From DATCHW01 sp963806045 (lineage in GTDB: Bacteria > Bacteroidota > Ignavibacteria > Tepidaquicellales > Tepidaquicellaceae): a stretch of 64,000 nucleotides of DNA. The notes beneath the pieces were generated by a model, which made no database searches, was not told where the DNA came from, and saw only the letters and a list, made by a program, of their open reading frames with translations. The stretch spans positions 62,001-126,000 of the forward strand of contig CAWDWP010000007.1 of assembly GCA_963806045.1 (NCBI GenBank), in the 5' to 3' direction. A program made the translations under genes and the position numbers. This document shows, piece after piece, positions 48,064 through 56,947 of the stretch (position 1 is its first letter; each line of letters opens with the position of its first letter).

Positions 48064-48867
48064 ATGAAACATTCTGAATTAAAAAAATATTTGGATGAAA
48101 ATTACCTGAGCTATAAAAAATCATACTCTTCTGAAGACCCCGTCTGGTCGCTGCATGAAATAAATGATGAAAAGAATAAAGAACTAACAGCGTTCATATA
48201 CTCTTGTTTTGCCTATGGCAGAGTTGATATTATGAATGAATTTCTGAATAAACTGATGACTAGGCTGAATGGTAATATGTACGAATTTGCAGTCAACTTT
48301 GATGAAAAAAAAGATAAAAAATACATTGCAAATTTATATTATCGCTTTAATATTTCAAATGACTTAGTATTTTTATTTAAGCAATTAAGAAATGCGATTT
48401 CGGATTATGGTTCTTTAAAAAATCTCTTTTTGAAAGGTTATTCAGAAGAGGACGACAATATATTATCCGGTCTTTATAACTTTACCGATTATTTGAAAAA
48501 AGGAATAAGGGCTAGCTCAAAGTTTCACTATCTGATACCTGATTCAAGAAAAAATTCTACCTGCAAGCGGCTTAATCTTTTTCTGAGATGGATGGTAAGA
48601 AACGATGAAATTGATCCCGGGCTATGGAGTTCCGATATAAGCACATCAAAATTAATAATGCCTGTCGATACACATGTATACAGGATTTCCCGCCAATTGA
48701 ATATAATCGACCGGAAATCTTGTGATATGAAGTTTGCGGTAGAACTCACACAGAAGTTAAAAGAATTCGACCCTGAAGACCCGGTCAAATATGACTTTGC
48801 TTTATGTCATATAGGAATTGATACAAGAATAAATAGCACACAGATGAACCCCCCAAAAAGAGTGTAG
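48064..48867 (+). CDS. TIGR02757 family protein
   Basis: A 267-residue protein of a conserved but uncharacterised family found widely in Bacteroidota and neighbours. Family features seen: an early EDPVWSLHEINDEKNKELTA, the FAYGRVDIM motif, KRLNLFLRWMVRNDEIDPG, LIMPVDTHVYRISRQL, and the closing PVKYDFALCHIGI. The LRWMVR...DTHVYRISRQL pattern recalls helix-hairpin-helix DNA glycosylases, so a nucleic-acid role is possible but unproven. It starts at ATG 48064, right after miaA, and is likely co-transcribed with it. Confidence 0.85.
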   Translation: MKHSELKKYLDENYLSYKKSYSSEDPVWSLHEINDEKNKELTAFIYSCFAYGRVDIMNEFLNKLMTRLNGNMYEFAVNFDEKKDKKYIANLYYRFNISNDLVFLFKQLRNAISDYGSLKNLFLKGYSEEDDNILSGLYNFTDYLKKGIRASSKFHYLIPDSRKNSTCKRLNLFLRWMVRNDEIDPGLWSSDISTSKLIMPVDTHVYRISRQLNIIDRKSCDMKFAVELTQKLKEFDPEDPVKYDFALCHIGIDTRINSTQMNPPKRV

Positions 48868-48910
48868 GGCAGGCACAGATTGAACAAATTATCACGGATG
48901 AATTCTTCGT

Positions 48911-49005
48911 AAACTACAAAAGTCTTTTGATTTAAGATTAAAATTTTACATTGGAGATTATCTTAAGAAACCATTAAATGTAATTCTAATAGACTTTTGT
49001 AGTTT
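48911..49005. repeat. Long inverted repeat, 15-base arms
   Basis: Perfect 15-base arms (48911-48925 and 48991-49005) separated by 65 bases, in the 361-base gene-free stretch between the TIGR02757-family gene and groEL. Transcribed, it could form a large stem-loop. It directly adjoins the palindrome cluster that follows, so the two may form one mobile or structural unit. There is no open frame inside it. Confidence 0.7.
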
Positions 49006-49012
49006 AGTTCTT

Positions 49013-49116
49013 GTTCCCAAACTGAGTTTGGGAACACAAATGAAAAATCAAACTGTGTTTGATTAATCAAAACAAAGTTTTGAAAACAAGTGCGTTCCCA
49101 AATACAATTTGGGAAC
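49013..49116. repeat. Cluster of four REP-like palindromes
   Basis: Four perfect palindromes in 104 bases: 49013-49035 and 49094-49116 share the arm GTTCCCAAA with different 3-base centres; 49046-49064 (8-base arms) and 49067-49083 (7-base arms) lie between them. The outer two read GTTCCCAAA...TTTGGGAAC, the kind of element seen as dispersed REP-like repeats moved by Y1 (RAYT) transposases. No such transposase is in this window. The first palindrome also carries the flanking TTGTTCCC...GAACACAA symmetry. Confidence 0.75.
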
Positions 49117-49147
49117 GAGGAGAGCAATCTTAATAATTATTATAAAA

Positions 49148-49183
49148 AATAAAAAAACCCTCAACCATTTCTGATTGAGGGTT
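49148..49183 (-). terminator. Intrinsic terminator of groESL
   Basis: Perfect 9-base arms (49156-49164 and 49175-49183) with a 10-base loop; on the minus strand the hairpin is followed by a run of T. It lies 46 bases after the groEL stop. Confidence 0.88.
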
Positions 49184-49228
49184 ATATCATTTATCTGTCT
49201 TCTGATTTCTGTCTTCTGACTTCTGTTC

Positions 49229-50869
49229 TTAATACATTCCGCCCATATCACCCATTCCACCTCCAGGAGGCATCATAGGCATTTTTTCTTTTTCAGGTTT
49301 TTCAGTAATTGTCGCTTCAGTCATAAGCAGTAATGCACTTACCGACGCTGCATTTTCCAGAGCTACTCTGGTAACCTTTGTCGGGTCGATTACACCTGCT
49401 TTTACTAAATCTTCATATACATCCGTCGCTGCGTTAAATCCATAATTTCCTTTTCCTTCTTTCACTTTATTCACTACTACTGAACCTTCTAATCCTGCAT
49501 TTTCAACTATTTGTCTGATAGGTTCTTCAATTGCTTTTTTAACAAGCGTGACACCCAGCATTATATCGGAACTATCGTTCTTAATTTTATCAAGTTTCGA
49601 GCTTGCTCTTAATAATGCGACTCCGCCGCCGGGTACAACACCTTCTTCAACTGCTGCTCTGGTTGCGTGCAATGCATCTTCAACTCTTGCTTTCTTTTCT
49701 TTCATTTCTACTTCAGTTGCTGCACCGATTTTTAATACTGCAACACCGCCTGATAGTTTGGCAAGTCTTTCCTGTAATTTTTCTTTATCGTAATCGGAAG
49801 TTGTTTTTTCTATTTGTGCTTTTATTTCGTTTATTCTCTTCTTTATATCTTCAGATTTTCCGGCACCTTCAATAATGGTTGTGTTATCTTTGTCGATAAC
49901 AACTCTTTTTGCGGTTCCAAGGTATGAAATGGTTGCATTTTCTAATTTGAATCCTTTTTCTTCTGAAATAACAGTGCCGCTTGTAAGAACTGCGATGTCA
50001 TCAAGCATTGCTTTTCTTCTGTCGCCGAATCCGGGAGCTTTTACTGCTGCAACTTTCAATGTTCCTCTTAGTTTATTTACTACTAATGTTGCTAAGGCTT
50101 CACCTTCCAGGTCTTCCGCTACTATAAGCATGCTTCTGCCTGATTGTGCAATCTTTTCAAGAATAGGAAGTAAATCTTTCATTGAAGAGATTTTCTTATC
50201 ATGAATTAAGATAAAAGGATCTTCTAATTCAGTTTCCATAGTGTCTGCATTGGTAACAAAATACGGGGATAAATATCCTCTGTCAAATTGCATACCTTCT
50301 ACAACATCAAGTTTATCTTCAGTGCTTTTCGCTTCTTCTACAGTAATAACGCCGTCTTTTCCGACTTTCTCCATTGCTGATGCAATGAGGTTACCTATCG
50401 CAGAATCGTTATTCGCAGAGATAGTTCCAACTTGTGCTATTTCTCTGTTTTCTTTGATAGGGGAGGAAATATCTTTCAGACCGGCAACTAATTCTGTGAC
50501 CGCTATATCTATTCCTCTTTTTAAATCCATCGGGTTTGCACCGCCTGTGACATATTTCAATCCTTCTCTGTAAATCGCCTGTGCTAAAACGGTTGCTGTA
50601 GTTGTTCCGTCACCGGCTACATCTGATGTTTTTGATGCTACTTCTTTTACCATCTGGGCACCCATATTTTCAACTGCATCTTCAAGCTCAATTTCTTTTG
50701 CAACGGTTACACCATCTTTTGTTACTGTAGGTGCACCGAATTTTTTATCTATTATTACGTTTCTTCCTTTTGGTCCGAGTGTGACTTTAACTGCATTCGC
50801 AAGTTTATCGACACCTTTTAGTAATGATGCTCTTGCATCAACACCAAAATTAATTATTTTTGATGACAT
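49229..50869 (-). CDS. groL: Chaperonin GroEL (Hsp60)
   Basis: The 546-residue barrel subunit of the GroEL/GroES folding machine. It has the usual N-terminus (FGVDARASLLKGVDKLANAV), the ATP-site motifs (VTLGPKGRNV, DVAGDGTTTATVLAQ), GGGVALLRAS and a Gly/Met-rich tail (PGGGMGDMGGMY). A good ribosome site (AGGAGA) precedes the ATG. It is the second gene of the groES-groEL operon and ends with a strong terminator. Confidence 0.99.
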   Translation of the reverse strand: MSSKIINFGVDARASLLKGVDKLANAVKVTLGPKGRNVIIDKKFGAPTVTKDGVTVAKEIELEDAVENMGAQMVKEVASKTSDVAGDGTTTATVLAQAIYREGLKYVTGGANPMDLKRGIDIAVTELVAGLKDISSPIKENREIAQVGTISANNDSAIGNLIASAMEKVGKDGVITVEEAKSTEDKLDVVEGMQFDRGYLSPYFVTNADTMETELEDPFILIHDKKISSMKDLLPILEKIAQSGRSMLIVAEDLEGEALATLVVNKLRGTLKVAAVKAPGFGDRRKAMLDDIAVLTSGTVISEEKGFKLENATISYLGTAKRVVIDKDNTTIIEGAGKSEDIKKRINEIKAQIEKTTSDYDKEKLQERLAKLSGGVAVLKIGAATEVEMKEKKARVEDALHATRAAVEEGVVPGGGVALLRASSKLDKIKNDSSDIMLGVTLVKKAIEEPIRQIVENAGLEGSVVVNKVKEGKGNYGFNAATDVYEDLVKAGVIDPTKVTRVALENAASVSALLLMTEATITEKPEKEKMPMMPPGGGMGDMGGMY

Positions 50870-50903
50870 TATTTAATCTCCTTTTTTTAATTATTTAAAC
50901 TTT

Positions 50904-51188
50904 TTATATAATTGCATAAACATCAGATTCTCTCATTATAAGATAATCTTCGCCTTCGATTGTTACTTCAGTACCGGAATATTTACCGTACAAAACTTTG
51001 TCTCCGACTTTTAATTCCATGGTTACGAATTTTCCGTCGTCAGATGTTTTGCCTTTACCTGCAGCAACTATTTCACCCATCATAGGTTTTTCTTTTGCTG
51101 TATCAGGAATAATAATACCGGATGCAGTTTTTTCTTCTGCCGGTGCGGGTTTCACTACAACCCTGTCTGCTAAAGGTTTAATTTTCAT
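50904..51188 (-). CDS. groS: Co-chaperonin GroES (Hsp10)
   Basis: The 94-residue lid of the GroEL cage, with KIKPLADRVVVKP, the mobile loop EEKTASGIIIPD and VGDKVLYGKYSGTEV. It is first in the operon, 34 bases before groEL, and is preceded by a CIRCE operator and a strong sigma70-type promoter. Confidence 0.99.
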   Translation of the reverse strand: MKIKPLADRVVVKPAPAEEKTASGIIIPDTAKEKPMMGEIVAAGKGKTSDDGKFVTMELKVGDKVLYGKYSGTEVTIEGEDYLIMRESDVYAII

Positions 51189-51241
51189 TTTATATCCTTT
51201 CGTTTATTTGTAAATTGTTGATTAATAGTTAATTATAGTTA

Positions 51242-51268
51242 TTAGCACTCTCTATAGTATAGTGCTAA
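51242..51268. promoter_or_regulatory. CIRCE operator (HrcA site) before groESL
   Basis: Arms TTAGCACTC (51242-51250) and TAGTGCTAA (51260-51268) are separated by exactly 9 bases. The consensus is TTAGCACTC-N9-GAGTGCTAA, so only one base differs. HrcA binds such sites and represses chaperonin genes until heat shock. It begins at the end of the -10 box and lies in the 5' untranslated region of groES, as is usual. hrcA itself is not in the window. Confidence 0.95.
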
Positions 51269-51295
51269 TATATAAAGATTTTTTTTATATGTCAA
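51267..51295 (-). promoter_or_regulatory. Sigma70-type promoter of groESL
   Basis: On the minus strand, TTGACA (51295-51290) and TATATT (51272-51267) are 17 bases apart: a near-perfect classical vegetative promoter. The -10 box overlaps the CIRCE operator by two bases, so HrcA would block initiation directly. Confidence 0.85.
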
Positions 51296-51394
51296 GACCT
51301 TCCGTATTATTTTAAGTTATATTTGTAATCATTCCTTTTAAATTTCATTAAACGGTAATTTATGCTAATTTTGTTAAATAATTAAACTTAAATT

Positions 51395-52169
51395 ATGCAA
51401 AATCTAAAAGGAAAAACAGTATTTATAACAGGTGCTTCAAGCGGAATTGGTAAAGCTGCCGCTCATATGTTTGCACGAAATAAAGCAAATCTGATACTTG
51501 TAGCAAGAAGAATTGAACGAATTCAGGAATTATCAATTGAACTCAAAAAAAAATACAAAATTAATGTTTTTATTGGAAAACTTGACGTTCGTTCATATTC
51601 AGCCGTCAAAAAATTTGTAAGTAAGCTCCCCGAAAAATGGAAAAAAATAGATATTCTGCTTAATAACGCAGGTCTTTCGAGAGGTTTGAATAAAATTCAG
51701 GATGGTGTTCTGACAGACTGGGAAGAAATGATAGATACAAATGTCAAAGGGCTTTTATATATTTCTGAAAGAAATAATACCTTTAATGTTAAAAAATAAA
51801 AATGGTCATATAATCAATATAGGCTCTATAGCAGGTCACGAGGTCTATACCGCCGGAAATGTATATTGTGCATCAAAACATGCAGTAGATGCTATTACAA
51901 AGGGTATGAGAATGGATCTGGTAGATACACCAATTAAAGTATCAACTATTGACCCCGGGCTTGTAAATACAGAATTTAGCCTCGTCAGATATCACGGAGA
52001 CAAGAAAAGAGCTGATAATACTTATAATGGGATGATTCCCTTAAAAGCTGAAGATGTAGCAGAAGCCATAGAATTTATAGCAACAAGAAGTAAAGATGTT
52101 AATGTTGCTGAGATGATTCTTTTCCCGAAAGCACAAGCTGCCTCTACAATAGTTCATAGAGAAATCTGA
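51395..52169 (+). CDS. Short-chain dehydrogenase/reductase (YdfG-like), one frameshift
   Basis: An NAD(P)-dependent oxidoreductase of about 257 residues. The N-terminal part has GASSGIGKAAA and the NNAG motif; the C-terminal part has the catalytic YCASKHAVDAITKG (Tyr-x3-Lys) and PGLVNTEFSLVRYHGD. The frame changes near 51.77 kb: one extra A in GAAAG turns EIIPLMLKN into an early stop. The second half matches the YdfG/3-hydroxy-acid dehydrogenase group. A TAATTTTG element 22 bases before the ATG may be the -7 box of its promoter. Confidence 0.9.
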
Positions 52170-52255
52170 TGAGTAGTAAATTAAGTATATTTTTTTAGAA
52201 TTAATATTTATTAACTTATCTCTATAATTATATTAATTTTAAATTGTAATCTAAA

Positions 52256-53361
52256 ATGAAGAAATTTACTTTTTACATTTTAATTTTTGTACTTTTCTGG
52301 TTTTAATATCTCAGGTATATTAAAGCTTCTAAGTAGATTCAACTAATGCATTGCTTGAGTATCATGTACTGGAACATGGTGCGGCTATTGTCCTTGCGGT
52401 CACCAAATTATAGCAATCAATCTTAGCAAAGCTATCCGAGAACTGTCGTTTTAGCATATCATGGTCCGTCAAGCGATCCCTGGTATCCATGGACAGCGGT
52501 AGGATATCCGATGAGTTCAATGTTTGGTATCACTTCTACCCTACAGGTGTAGTTAATAGAACCTGAGGAATATTAGGCCGTGGTTCCTGGTATGGATACG
52601 TTTCGGCTTACTCAACGTATGCACCGACTGTTCGAGTCGAGTTAACGAATGCAACAACTTAATTACTTCAACAAGAAGGTTACCGGAGACGTAATTGTAA
52701 CAGCACTTCAGGATATGTTAGAAGGTGCTTATTATAGTGTATTTGTCGCGGTGACTGAAAACCATATAATCTATCCGCAAAGTATTTACGCTGCTTGCGG
52801 TGGACAGCAGGTACATTCAGAATGATTATATTCACGAATCACGTTGTAAAGGGGCAATTAATCGAATTACCGGAACATTAATTACGGATCCGTGGAACAG
52901 AATACTTCGATTACTTATCCTTTAGATTATACTAGTTCCTACGGTGTAGTAGACTTTCAACTTGCGACCGTAAATATGTTTGTATTTAATCAGGGTTCTC
53001 CAATTTATACGCAGTGCAGCGATGATTCAAAATGAATTAGTACACCAACAGGTCCAAGTTTTACTCCAACTGGTATATCGGAAATGATTTCACAACTTTC
53101 GGATAAATTCAACCTCGAACAGAATTATCCGAATCCCGTTTAATCCTCAACAAGTATAAGATTTTCTAGTACCAAAAGCCGGACATGCTACTTTCAGGGT
53201 TTATGATATCAATGGAAAAGAAGTTGCTAAATATTTAAGGAGATTTAAAACCGGTGTTTATAGTGTAGTTCAATGGCTCTTATTTACCAAGCGGAGTTTA
53301 TTTCTACAAATTAACCGTAGGAAACTTCACTGATACTAAGAAAATGGTACTCACAAAATAA
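52256..53361 (+). pseudogene. Omp28-like thioredoxin-fold T9SS cargo gene, many frameshifts
   Basis: No frame is open for long, but the pieces fit one secreted protein. It starts MKKFTFYILIFVLFW (signal), then in another frame TWCGYCPCGHQII, the active-site-like motif of Omp28-type proteins, then AYHGPSSDPW, GRGSWYGYVSAYSTYAPTV, KVTGDVIVTALQDMLEG, and near the end NLEQNYPNP with GVYFYKLTVGNFTDTKKMV, a T9SS type A signal. At least six shifts are needed. This is the most damaged gene here; it may be a true pseudogene, or sit in the worst-quality stretch. It ends just before a strong terminator. The remaining bases of 52170-52255 hold nothing I can identify. Confidence 0.75.
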
Positions 53362-53378
53362 AATAGCAATAATTCTTG

Positions 53379-53415
53379 AAAAGTCCATTCTGAATTCAGA
53401 ATGGACTTTTTTTTT
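53379..53415 (+). terminator. Strong intrinsic terminator between the Omp28-like gene and hpnC
   Basis: A perfect 14-base stem (53379-53392 and 53397-53410) with a 4-base loop, followed by T to 53415. It lies 17 bases after the Omp28-like stop and only 9 bases before the first possible hpnC start. Confidence 0.92.
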
Positions 53416-53423
53416 ATTAAATT

Positions 53424-54312
53424 GTGATTGACTTGAATACTATTGACATTAATATTGCCTATAACTATTGCAAAAACATTGCGATAAATCACTATGAGAA
53501 TTTTCCTGTTGCATCATTGCTGTTTCCGAAGGACAAACGGAAATATGTCTATGCGGTGTATGCATTTGCCAGAACTGCGGATGATATTGCTGATTCACCG
53601 GACTTTTCATCTGAGGATAAAATTAAATTACTCGATGAGTATGAATCCGCTTTCCTGAATTTGCTTAATCGGAATACGTTGTCGAATGTCGAGACGACAA
53701 ACCAAATTATGATGGCAGTGGTGGATACTCATAAGGAAATTTGATATTCCTGAATTAGAATTTCTTAATCTTTTAAAGGCTTTCAAACAGGATTCTGTCA
53801 AAAATCGATATACCGAATTCGAGGAACTATTAAGTTATTCTGCATTGTCAGCAAATCCAATCGGACATCTGGTACTCTTCATTTCCGGACATAATTCTGA
53901 TAATCAAAATGAACTATTCAAATTATCTGATAAAATATGCACAGCTTTGCAGTTGACTAACTTCTGGCAGGATGTATCGGTTGATTTAAGAATGAACAGA
54001 ATTTACATACCTACATCTCTTATGGAAAAACACCATTATAATGAAGAGAAATTGAAAAATAATATTGAAGACGATAATTTTAAAAGCTTAATGTCATTTT
54101 TAATTAATAAAACACTCAATATATTTAATGAAGGAAAACCTTTAACCTCTATATTAAAAAATAGGTTAAGGAAAGAATTTAAAGCTATTTTTAATGGGGG
54201 AATTTCGATACTGAAAAAAATTGAGCTAAATGATTACAAAGTTTTATCTCAGCGATTAACATTAAGCAGATTGGATAAATTGAACATAATGTTCAAAGTT
54301 CTTGCTAATTAA
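53424..54312 (+). CDS. hpnC: Squalene synthesis protein HpnC, one frameshift
   Basis: HpnC works with HpnD and HpnE to make squalene from two farnesyl diphosphates; it acts as hydroxysqualene synthase. The N-terminal part has CKNIAINHYENFPVASLLFP and the first Asp-rich motif (ARTADDIADS); the C-terminal part has the second (LTNFWQDVSVDLRMNRIYIP). The frame changes near 53.74 kb, where one extra G turns HKKFDIPELEFL into a stop. The restored protein is about 295 residues. The first possible start is GTG 53424; a TTG at 53433 is an alternative, and there is no suitable ATG. Promoter space after the terminator is very short. Confidence 0.92.
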
Positions 54313-55099
54313 ACTTATTTTATTGAAATCGAATGAACAAAATATTGAATCGGGAAATTTAAGACTTACCAGAAAAAGTAAAACAAACTTTATATTCTCA
54401 ACCTTTTTTCTCAACAAAGAGAAATCGAATGCATTAAATGCAATTTATGCATTTTGCAGGATTAGCGATGATATTGTAGATGATGATAGCATTTCAAATT
54501 CAGAAAAGGTAATTAAATTCAATAAATGGAAAAAAGAATTTATCGAATCGTTAAATGGAAATCCCGAAAATGAGTTTTTTAAGTATCTGATAAAAATAAT
54601 AAGTGAATATCAAATAGATAAAAATCACTTTCTTGATTTACTTAAAGGCATGGAAATGGATTTGAACAAAAAGGAATTTAAAACTTTTAAAGACCTTTAT
54701 GAATATTGTCTATGTGTAGCATCAACTGTAGGGTTAATTTTTATAAAAATTACGGGTTTCAAGAACCCGGATACAGTTGAATATGCAATAAATTTAGGAG
54801 TGGCTCTTCAGCTGACCAATATCATGAGAGATATTAAAAAAGATTTCGAAAATGGAAGGGTTTATATTCCGGAAGAAGACCTCGAAAAATTTAAATATTC
54901 AAAAGAAGATATCTCAAAAAACTTGTATAACGATAATTTTGTTAACTTAATGAAATATGAAATTAACAGGGCAAAATCGTATTATGAAAAAGCAAATAAA
55001 TATCTCGATAGCGTTGATTATAATACTATGCTTCCGGCGAGAATTATTGATAAGACGTATTATAAAATATTAAAAAAGATTGAACAAAAAGAACTATAA
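54302..55099 (+). CDS. hpnD: Presqualene diphosphate synthase HpnD
   Basis: HpnD joins two farnesyl diphosphates to presqualene diphosphate. The 265-residue frame has the Asp-rich motifs AFCRISDDIVDDD and LTNIMRDIKKDFENGRVYIP and FGRFF-like TNFIFSTFFLNKEK near the start. No ATG lies before the conserved region: the frame opens with TTG 54302 inside the end of hpnC, or with TTG 54323. An ATG at 54333 is out of frame and would need one indel. The downstream partner hpnE follows after 89 bases. Confidence 0.92.
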   Translation: MLIKLILLKSNEQNIESGNLRLTRKSKTNFIFSTFFLNKEKSNALNAIYAFCRISDDIVDDDSISNSEKVIKFNKWKKEFIESLNGNPENEFFKYLIKIISEYQIDKNHFLDLLKGMEMDLNKKEFKTFKDLYEYCLCVASTVGLIFIKITGFKNPDTVEYAINLGVALQLTNIMRDIKKDFENGRVYIPEEDLEKFKYSKEDISKNLYNDNFVNLMKYEINRAKSYYEKANKYLDSVDYNTMLPARIIDKTYYKILKKIEQKEL

Positions 55100-55188
55100 C
55101 ATATACTCCGGGTCTGTCAGATTGTCAAAAATTCGTAAAATTATTATATCAATCGGAGTTTTCCTGAAAACAAAATTTATCAGGTTAA

Positions 55189-56520
55189 ATGCGTAATAAA
55201 GTTACTGTCATCGGCGGGGGAGTTGCGGGATTATCAGCTTCTGTTTTTTTAAAAGAAAAAGGTTTTGAAGTCGAACTAATTGAAGCCTCTCCAAAATTAG
55301 GGGGCAGGGCATCAAGTTATTTTGATTCCGAAGAGAATAAATATTTTGATAACGGACAGCACATTTTTGCAGGATGGTATGAAAATACTTTTGAATATTT
55401 GAAAATTATTGGAGGATATTTAAATCTTAATTTTCAAAAATCTCTCACTATTAAATTTATAAATTCACAAACTGAAATATTCGAATTTAAAGCCTCCGAA
55501 TTACCTGTTCCATACAATATTATTTCAGGTTTTTTAAAATACAAAGCTTTGGGGATACTTGATAAAATCGCTATTTTAAAACTGCTCCGGTATGTAAACA
55601 AATCAAATATAAATGACAACAAGATTACGGAACTTAATACTGACGATTTGTTTAAAATAATTCCTCAAAGTGAAAGATGCATAAAATATTTTTGGGAACC
55701 TTTAATTCTTGCTGTTTTTAATTCGATACCCTCAAAAGTATCATTCGAAATATTCCGGAAAATTATACAAATGGCTCTAACGAAGAAACACTATTCTTCA
55801 CTTGTATTATCAGGTAAGGATTTATTTTCTACATTAGTAAAAGGTGCATTAAAGTATTTTGATAAAAATGAAATAAATGTTAGATTATCTGAGAGGTGCG
55901 AGCATATTGAAATCGATAACGAATCGATAAAGTATATTAAGACATCTTCAGGAAGAAATATAGAATCTGATTATTTTGTGCTGGCAGTACCATTTTATTA
56001 TTTTAGTAAAATATTCACTGAAAAAGATTTCAATTTATTCTTTCCAAAGTTTGTAGAACTGGAATCATCAGCAGTAATATCAGTGCATATTTTTTTCATC
56101 GATAATTTACCCGGAGATTTGATACCATTTAACGAAGCGGGAATGCTTGGAATAATTGATTGTACAATTCAATGGATTTTCAGGAAAGCTCCGAATGTCA
56201 TATCTTTAACAATCAGTGCTGCTGATTATATTGAAAAGTTGAAAGATAAAACGAATCAGGAAATTTACGAATTGTGTCTTTCAGATTTAAGTAAATTGTT
56301 CGTTGATATCGGCAAATATAAAATTAAGAAATATAAAGTGATTAAGGAAAAGCGAGCTACATTTGTATCTGATATTGATTCCGGGAACAGAAGAATCGAG
56401 CAAAAATCACGGATTAAAAATATGTATATCGTGGGAGACTGGGTTAATACCGGATTGCCATCAACTATTGAAAGTGCTATAAAAAGTTCTAAGACTATGA
56501 GTGAAATGCTCGAAAGCTAA
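55189..56520 (+). CDS. hpnE: Hydroxysqualene dehydroxylase HpnE
   Basis: A flavoprotein of 443 residues that reduces hydroxysqualene to squalene, the last step of the HpnCDE route. It has the FAD-binding motif VIGGGVAGLSASVFLKEKG, the amine-oxidase-like GGRASSYFD and NGQHIFAGWYENT, and the C-terminal FAD motif IVGDWVNTGLPSTIESA. Squalene could feed hopanoids or C30 carotenoids; no cyclase (shc) is in the window. Its stop overlaps the stop of the convergent gene at 56517 by two to three bases. Confidence 0.93.
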   Translation: MRNKVTVIGGGVAGLSASVFLKEKGFEVELIEASPKLGGRASSYFDSEENKYFDNGQHIFAGWYENTFEYLKIIGGYLNLNFQKSLTIKFINSQTEIFEFKASELPVPYNIISGFLKYKALGILDKIAILKLLRYVNKSNINDNKITELNTDDLFKIIPQSERCIKYFWEPLILAVFNSIPSKVSFEIFRKIIQMALTKKHYSSLVLSGKDLFSTLVKGALKYFDKNEINVRLSERCEHIEIDNESIKYIKTSSGRNIESDYFVLAVPFYYFSKIFTEKDFNLFFPKFVELESSAVISVHIFFIDNLPGDLIPFNEAGMLGIIDCTIQWIFRKAPNVISLTISAADYIEKLKDKTNQEIYELCLSDLSKLFVDIGKYKIKKYKVIKEKRATFVSDIDSGNRRIEQKSRIKNMYIVGDWVNTGLPSTIESAIKSSKTMSEMLES

Positions 56521-56933
56521 TTATATTTTTGGTCATTGTAATAATTCTTCACTAAGGTCAGATCATTGATTAAGTCAAAAAGATTGAAGAGAATTTCAGG
56601 TTTCACATCAAAATATTTTTTTTGAAATTCCTCCTTTATCTGAACATTTCCTGAATCTATCACATCAGAAATATATTTAACGAACAAAGCTAAATTATCC
56701 TGAAATTCTTTAGTCAAATTTGTTCTTGAAGCTTCAGAATCAATTTCCTTGTTTAATACCGCACTTAATCCTTTTAAATATTTCGCTGTAAATATCAAAT
56801 CCTCAAATATTTTCTCATTATCATTTTCTGATAAATCGAAAAGCACTCCGATATCTTCGAAATTCTTTATTTTTTCGCCGGAATGCTTTTCGATTTTTTC
56901 CAATAGAATTTTAGCTTTATCTGAAAATTCCAT
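56517..56933 (-). CDS. Hypothetical helical protein downstream of secA
   Basis: A 138-residue soluble protein, predicted to be all helical: MEFSDKAKILLEKIEKHSGE, then FEDLIFTAKYLKGLSAVLN and NLALFVKYISDVIDSG. There is no signal peptide or membrane segment. The chosen start is ATG 56933; an upstream in-frame start would add 13 residues overlapping the secA 3' end. It begins 14 bases after the secA stop on the same strand, so it is probably co-transcribed. I do not recognise the family. Confidence 0.7.
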   Translation of the reverse strand: MEFSDKAKILLEKIEKHSGEKIKNFEDIGVLFDLSENDNEKIFEDLIFTAKYLKGLSAVLNKEIDSEASRTNLTKEFQDNLALFVKYISDVIDSGNVQIKEEFQKKYFDVKPEILFNLFDLINDLTLVKNYYNDQKYN

Positions 56934-56947
56934 TATAATAATATAAT

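Noticed and set aside
49013..49116. Palindrome cluster as a CRISPR array
   Set aside because: The units differ in length and sequence and there are no uniform spacers or cas genes.
49193..49225. Short direct repeat of TCTGTCTTCTGA downstream of groEL
   Set aside because: Only two imperfect copies in low-complexity sequence; no evidence for a function.
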